Assembly: GCA_021825035.1 (NCBI GenBank)
Contig: JAKAIQ010000076.1
Span: forward strand, 1 to 9,250
Length of the DNA: 9,250 bases
Origin: Deltaproteobacteria bacterium
GTDB lineage: Bacteria; Desulfobacterota; GWC2-55-46
Direction of reading: 5' to 3'
Shown: positions 6,814 through 9,250 of the stretch, one piece after another
Layout: every line of letters begins with the position of its first letter
How positions within the stretch are numbered: the first letter of the stretch is position 1
The notes under the pieces: model-generated
Databases searched by the model: none
Seen by the model: the letters and a program-made list of their open reading frames with translations, nothing else
What the model was told of the DNA's origin: nothing
Translations under genes and position numbers: made by a program

Positions 6814-7065
6814 TTAGAACCATTGCAAGGCAAGGCGGTTGGATTTCTTGCACGGCCGCTTCAACTGCAATTCGACCCGGTCAGGTAGCCCATCCACTAA
6901 GCCGGTTCCGAACTCTTCACAGGTGGGGAGAACTTCGGGAGCAGGATCGTTCGGTCGCGTCATTTCTGTCAATGGGCGGTCATAAGCCCACGCGACGATC
7001 ATGCAGCCAGGTACGATGGCCGAAACTTCCAGGTTACTCTTTCCCAATGCCCCATAACAAACCAC
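6814..7065 (-). pseudogene. Decayed aldo/keto reductase remnant (internal deletion and frameshift)
   Basis: This 83-codon frame joins two distant parts of an aldo/keto reductase. GALGKSNLEVSAIVPGCMIVAWAY resembles the first strand and TIM-barrel start of the family (LGKSxLEVSAxGLGCM, about residues 5-30). Directly afterwards come MTRPNDPAPEVLPTCEEFGTGLV, which resembles the segment normally near residues 190-220 (SLMTRxxE..VLPTCEELGIGFV). About 160 residues between them, including the catalytic Asp/Tyr/Lys/His region, are absent. After GLV the family sequence moves to another frame: 6893-6861 reads MGYLTG then soon TGA, matching the family's GYLTGK phrase. The rest of the frame is unrelated. 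It starts with GTG at 7065, 8 bases after the Rieske 2 stop and in the same direction, so an intact reductase may once have been the last gene of the operon. Family alignment is from memory. Confidence 0.75.
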
Positions 7066-7073
7066 ACTTTAGG

Positions 7074-7472
7074 TCATTCTAAGCCGATCCATACCATGCC
7101 GGCCTCTACCTTTGTCTCGTAAGTGCGTATGGAATGTGTCCGGATATGATTCATCAGCATGGCGGCGTTCTGGAGGAATTGCGCCATTCTCGGAGGAGGC
7201 GTCTCGCCGCCGAAGTCGCGCGGTATGGGCCCCGAAAGGGCCTCTCCGGTCGTTACGTCGAACTGCGCGCCGTGCATAGCGCAGGTGAGTATAGTCCCGT
7301 CGAGCGTACCCATATCAAGGGGAGCGTTCATGTGGCCGCATCTGCGGACTATGGCGTAAAAGCGTCCGCCGCTATTGCATATGACGATCTCCAGGCCTTC
7401 GATCTCTACGGATTTCATGCCGCCCGCGGCGACCTCATCGGTATTAATAGCCTGCACGAACCTTTTACTCAA
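7074..7472 (-). CDS. Rieske-type [2Fe-2S] ferredoxin-like protein 2, with inserted segment
   Basis: A 132-residue soluble protein. The Rieske cluster motif is C45-G-H47 and C64-A-M-H67, with the usual spacing; two Cys and two His would bind a [2Fe-2S] cluster. The surrounding text (GRFYAIVRRCGHMNAPLDMG and ILTCAMHGAQFDVTTGEALSGP) is typical of Rieske ferredoxins that feed electrons to oxygenases and other enzymes. The bc1-type extra disulfide cysteines are missing. Between the proline loop after the second motif and the final strand there is an insert of about 30 residues (84-115, rich in Pro, Met, Asn and Arg) not usual for small ferredoxins. I choose the TTG start at 7472 because GGAGG (7483-7479) lies six bases before it; the TTG at 7478 would touch that site. 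It overlaps the stop of the FTR-like gene by 8 bases, indicating translational coupling. Confidence 0.9.
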   Translation of the reverse strand: MSKRFVQAINTDEVAAGGMKSVEIEGLEIVICNSGGRFYAIVRRCGHMNAPLDMGTLDGTILTCAMHGAQFDVTTGEALSGPIPRDFGGETPPPRMAQFLQNAAMLMNHIRTHSIRTYETKVEAGMVWIGLE

Positions 7473-7800
7473 GGCCAACCTCCGAGAGAGGTATCTGGGG
7501 CAGGCTGTCCGGGTTGGTCACGTCCTTGTGGACAAATAGCCCGCACCAGCATCTTCTGATCGCGTCGAAATGTTTCCTGTGGAACGGGATGCAAGGGCAG
7601 ACGATCTTCATGTCGCGCAAGCGGTCGTGACTTAGCGGCTGGCAAGGGCAAAAGGGTATGCCGTGTTTCCGCTCGAGCATTACCTCCTGTTCGAGGAGAA
7701 AGTCCATGAGATCCCCGTCCGGCGTGAACTTGTAGCCCAGCGGGCCGACGACCTTATCAAAGAAATAGCGCAGGGCCTTTTTCCTCGATTCGACGTTCAT
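7465..7800 (-). CDS. Ferredoxin:thioredoxin reductase catalytic-subunit-like protein
   Basis: A 111-residue protein with the six-cysteine pattern of the FTR catalytic subunit: C51-P-C53, C68-P-C70 and C84-W-C86. In the known family four of these bind a [4Fe-4S] cluster and two form the redox disulfide that reduces thioredoxin. Family-like context is GIPFCPCQPLSHDRL and KIVCPCIPF. Two oddities are visible. The last motif is CWC where plant and cyanobacterial enzymes have CHC, so the histidine beside the active disulfide is replaced. The gap between the second and third motifs is 13 residues rather than 8. The ATG directly follows the glutaredoxin stop (TAAATG), with GGGGGAG eight bases before it. 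No variable (alpha) subunit gene is nearby. A role reducing glutaredoxin or thioredoxin with electrons from a Rieske ferredoxin is inferred from context. Confidence 0.85.
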   Translation of the reverse strand: MNVESRKKALRYFFDKVVGPLGYKFTPDGDLMDFLLEQEVMLERKHGIPFCPCQPLSHDRLRDMKIVCPCIPFHRKHFDAIRRCWCGLFVHKDVTNPDSLPQIPLSEVGLE

Positions 7801-8058
7801 TTAAGCAGCTCCCCCAATCCCCATGAGCTTGGCGTAGCGCCCCGGGTTGTAGCCTACGATGACCTCTTCATCAATCCTTACGAAAGGAAAGCCGTTGGCT
7901 CCGTTTGCGTCAAGTTCCTGCATTATCCTTTTCTGCGTCGCTTCATCGGCGAGGTCGTAGTCAATGAAGTCAAACGGTATGTTATGCTCTGTAAAGAATT
8001 TCTTTGTCTTCCTGCACCAGGGACAGGTAGAAAGCGTATACATGCTGACTTTTTTCAT
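7801..8058 (-). CDS. Glutaredoxin-family protein (CPWC)
   Basis: An 85-residue thioredoxin-fold protein. It starts with the beta strand MKKVSMYTLST and carries the active site C12-P-W-C15, followed by the helix RKTKKFFTEHN. Later features are FDFIDYDL (29-36), the cis-proline region GANGFPFVRID (53-63) and a VGYNPGRY end in place of the usual GG motif. The length fits small glutaredoxins and NrdH-like redoxins. These proteins exchange disulfides with reductases or protein targets. The start overlaps the stop of Rieske 1 in ATGA (8058-8055), with GGAGG five bases upstream, and the stop abuts the start of the FTR-like gene. This tight packing suggests that the FTR-like protein is its reductase or partner. 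Confidence 0.92.
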   Translation of the reverse strand: MKKVSMYTLSTCPWCRKTKKFFTEHNIPFDFIDYDLADEATQKRIMQELDANGANGFPFVRIDEEVIVGYNPGRYAKLMGIGGAA

Positions 8059-8384
8059 AGCCCCTCCGTCTGGCCGAGACAGACAAATAATTTGCCGTCT
8101 TCGGTCCGTGTCTGATATACCTTGAGCCGCAGTTCCGAGGCGTCAAGGAACTCGCCCGTTTGTATGTTGAATCGCCAGTCGTGGCATGGGCAGGTGAGGA
8201 CAGTTCCTTCCAGCATGCCGTTAAAAAGCGGACACCCCATGTGGGCGCACCTGCCTTCAAGCGCGTACACTTTGCCGTTGACCCGCGCCATAAGAATATT
8301 GATTCCCAACGGATAGACCGGCACCATGCCGCCTTCCGGCATCTTCGCGTCATCGATTACGTATATCCAATCCTTCCGCGGCAT
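8055..8384 (-). CDS. Rieske-type [2Fe-2S] ferredoxin-like protein 1
   Basis: A 109-residue soluble protein consisting of a single Rieske domain. The cluster ligands are C46-A-H48 and C65-P-C-H68. Unlike most cytoplasmic Rieske ferredoxins it also has C51 (CAHMGC) and C67 (CPCH), the positions that form the stabilising disulfide in bc1/b6f Rieske proteins. The Ser and Tyr that raise potential in bc1 proteins (CHGSRY) are replaced by Trp and Phe (CHDWRF), so a lower potential is likely. There is no signal peptide or Tat motif, so a cytoplasmic location is expected. The ATG at 8384 has GGAG (8396-8393) eight bases upstream. It is the second gene of the operon, 43 bases after the SnoaL-like stop and overlapping glutaredoxin by 4 bases. 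Confidence 0.92.
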   Translation of the reverse strand: MPRKDWIYVIDDAKMPEGGMVPVYPLGINILMARVNGKVYALEGRCAHMGCPLFNGMLEGTVLTCPCHDWRFNIQTGEFLDASELRLKVYQTRTEDGKLFVCLGQTEGL

Positions 8385-8427
8385 CGGTCTTGCTCCATAA
8401 GCCGTAGAAAAAGGGCATAGCCTTCGC

Positions 8428-8877
8428 TTACTCGGCCAGGCCTATTTGCTTCATGAACGTCTGATTGTCCCAGAACAGCCACTCCTCGTCCATTACGCCG
8501 TCTTTCCAGTGTCCGATGGTCACCATCGGCAGTTTGAAGGATTTGCCGGTAGGCTGCACCGTTTTGCCGTTGCCTGCCGGCATGGGCTTCGTGAATGTTC
8601 CTTTCATAATACCCATTACCGAAGTCCATTCACCCTGTGCGATTCTTATGGGATGTTCCTTGATGCGCGTATCCGGTGCATAGACAAACATCTCTTTCAG
8701 ATCCTCGATGTGAACATCTATGCCTTTGGTCGCACGACCGTCTGGCCAGCGGACTACGATGTCCTTGTGGTGGCTTTTTTCGAGTTGCTCCCATTTCTGA
8801 CCAGAGAAGATGTTGTAATCCAGATCATCAAATTTCGCAAGATTGCCTTCTTCGATCTCACTCTTTCTCGTCTCCAT
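8428..8877 (-). CDS. SnoaL-like (polyketide cyclase / ester cyclase type) protein
   Basis: A 149-residue protein with the sequence style of the SnoaL-like branch of the NTF2-like alpha+beta barrel superfamily. Visible features are an N-terminal helix region (FDDLDYNIFSGQKWEQLEKSHHKDIVVRWPDG), the GIDVHIEDLKEMF segment (52-64), PDTRIKEHPIRIAQGEWTSVMGIMKGTF (68-95) with the typical strand-turn-strand pattern, and a final KLPMVTIGHWKDGVMDEEWLFWDNQTFMKQIG. Family members bind small ligands or act as cyclases, hydrolases or isomerases; the substrate is not readable here. The ATG at 8877 is preferred because GGGAGG (8889-8884) sits six bases upstream; a GTG at 8943 would add 22 residues that look like leader sequence. 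It is the first gene of the redox operon, after a TTGACA promoter. Why such a protein heads this set is unclear. Confidence 0.85.
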   Translation of the reverse strand: METRKSEIEEGNLAKFDDLDYNIFSGQKWEQLEKSHHKDIVVRWPDGRATKGIDVHIEDLKEMFVYAPDTRIKEHPIRIAQGEWTSVMGIMKGTFTKPMPAGNGKTVQPTGKSFKLPMVTIGHWKDGVMDEEWLFWDNQTFMKQIGLAE

Positions 8878-8972
8878 CGTGCGCCTCCCTGGCCGCCTTT
8901 CTTTTGAATGCCATGGGCAGCCGCATAATTTTTGTTGTGTCACCCCCAGTTTGTGAAAAAAAGAATACTTAA

Positions 8973-9001
8973 ATTGTCGCAGTGAGCCGTGGGTTTGTCA
9001 A
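8973..9001 (-). promoter_or_regulatory. Sigma-70-type promoter of the redox operon
   Basis: On the - strand a perfect TTGACA (9001-8996) is followed after 17 bases by GACAAT (8978-8973), four of six matches to the -10 consensus. The predicted start near 8966 leaves a leader of about 90 bases before the ATG at 8877, more than a simple ribosome-binding leader needs. No terminator-like structure is clear in that leader. Confidence 0.65.
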
Positions 9002-9012
9002 GCGACCTCAGT

Positions 9013-9034
9013 TCAACCTTAGCGCTCAACCTTA
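9013..9034 (-). repeat. 9-bp direct repeat upstream of the redox operon promoter
   Basis: TCAACCTTA occurs at 9013-9021 and again at 9026-9034, 13 bases apart (TAAGGTTGA on the operon strand). The copies lie about 50 and 64 bases upstream of the predicted transcription start, where an activator would bind. A weaker third version, TGAGGTCGC, lies at 9010-9002 next to the -35 box. Use as a regulator site is inference. Confidence 0.5.
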
Positions 9035-9131
9035 ATAGGAAGAATAATGTCCCGCAGAGATACCCCCACTTTACGGCTTGCGCCCTCTTGTTATGCTGAT
9101 AGACTTAAAAGCAATAAATAAGGCCGACATA

Positions 9132-9250
9132 TGTGTGTGGGCTTACCCCGTTTTATGGACACACCGAAGAGTTAATGTTATAAGACTAAAACTCGGAGGT
9201 GTAGGATGGAAGGGACAAGGAAGCACCGTAAGTTTGACAGGGAATTTAAG
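9132..9250 (+). mobile_element. Left end of an IS3-family-like insertion sequence (3' partial)
   Basis: The stretch beginning near 9132-9136 with TGTGTGGGCTTACCCCG, followed by TTTTATGGACAC, has the look of an IS3-family terminal inverted repeat: it starts with TG and has a run of C followed by a T-rich part and GGACA. It stands about 45 bases before a transposase start codon, as expected for a left end. The right end and any target duplication lie outside the window, so the exact boundary is uncertain by a few bases. Confidence 0.6.
9206..9250 (+). CDS. Start of an IS3-family OrfA-like transposase (3' partial)
   Basis: Fifteen codons are visible: MEGTRKHRKFDREFK. The basic beginning and the K-F-x-R-E-F-K phrase are characteristic of the helix-turn-helix OrfA of IS3-family elements (commonly RRKFxxEFKxEAV). 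GGAGGT at 9195-9200 lies five bases before the ATG, a good ribosome binding site. OrfA normally binds the IS ends and is joined to the DDE catalytic OrfB by frameshifting; OrfB would lie beyond the window. With so few residues, the family call rests on this motif and the end-like repeat upstream. Confidence 0.7.
   Translation, partial: MEGTRKHRKFDREFK

Larger units (their letters stand above)
8878..9131. other. Intergenic region between redox operon and insertion sequence
   Basis: Apart from the operon's ribosome binding site (8884-8889), promoter and upstream direct repeat, no gene, RNA or strong hairpin was seen. Bases 9035-9131 appear to be plain non-coding sequence, AT-rich towards the IS end. 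Confidence 0.5.

Noticed and set aside
7134..7559. 141-codon + strand frame over the Rieske 2 / FTR-like genes
   Set aside because: Antisense to two genes with intact metal-binding motifs; no start signal and low-complexity translation.
8878..8943. GTG at 8943 as start of the SnoaL-like gene
   Set aside because: The added 22 residues do not resemble the family, and GGGAGG at 8884-8889 points to the ATG at 8877.
1..9250. CRISPR array, tRNA, rRNA or riboswitch
   Set aside because: No regularly spaced repeats, no tRNA cloverleaf with CCA-type acceptor, and no known riboswitch core was recognised on reading both strands.

Overview
The window comes from a Gram-negative bacterium. It encodes a TolC-family outer-membrane channel and two exported proteins carrying PEP-CTERM sorting tails (VPEPST, hydrophobic segment, basic end), a system confined to envelope-forming, exopolysaccharide-making bacteria. 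The mix of PEP-CTERM proteins, a DUF1858 CxxC protein, a ferredoxin:thioredoxin-reductase-like protein and Rieske ferredoxins would fit an anaerobic or microaerobic lineage such as Desulfobacterota or Nitrospirota. That placement is inference; there is no rRNA or other marker here.

Layout. (1) 1-1069, + strand: the tail of one PEP-CTERM gene, a complete second PEP-CTERM gene, and a strong hairpin terminator. (2) 1109-3141, - strand: an RlmI-like 23S rRNA cytosine methyltransferase and, upstream of it, an UlaG/UPF0173-type metallo-beta-lactamase-fold hydrolase. (3) 3283-5340, + strand: a TetR regulator with its own promoter and a perfect palindromic operator, coupled to a tolC-like gene. No pump or membrane-fusion gene follows. 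(4) 5511-6497, + strand: a CapA-family protein. (5) 6502-6809, + strand: a small DUF1858 CxxC redox protein behind a promoter region with an FNR/CRP-family-like dyad. (6) 6814-8877, - strand: a compact redox operon, in transcription order a SnoaL-like protein, Rieske ferredoxin 1, glutaredoxin, FTR-catalytic-like protein and Rieske ferredoxin 2. A decayed aldo/keto reductase remnant follows directly. (7) 8878-9250: the operon promoter region with a 9-bp direct repeat, then the left end and first codons of an IS3-like insertion sequence.

The most noteworthy part is the redox operon. It has two different Rieske proteins, a six-cysteine FTR-like disulfide reductase and a CPWC glutaredoxin, with overlapping or abutting genes. 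This suggests a thiol-reducing electron chain in which Rieske ferredoxins could replace the usual plant-type ferredoxin as donor to the FTR-like enzyme. The genes and motifs are read from the sequence; the electron route is a hypothesis. Several starts were corrected using ribosome binding sites (CapA, SnoaL-like, Rieske 2).
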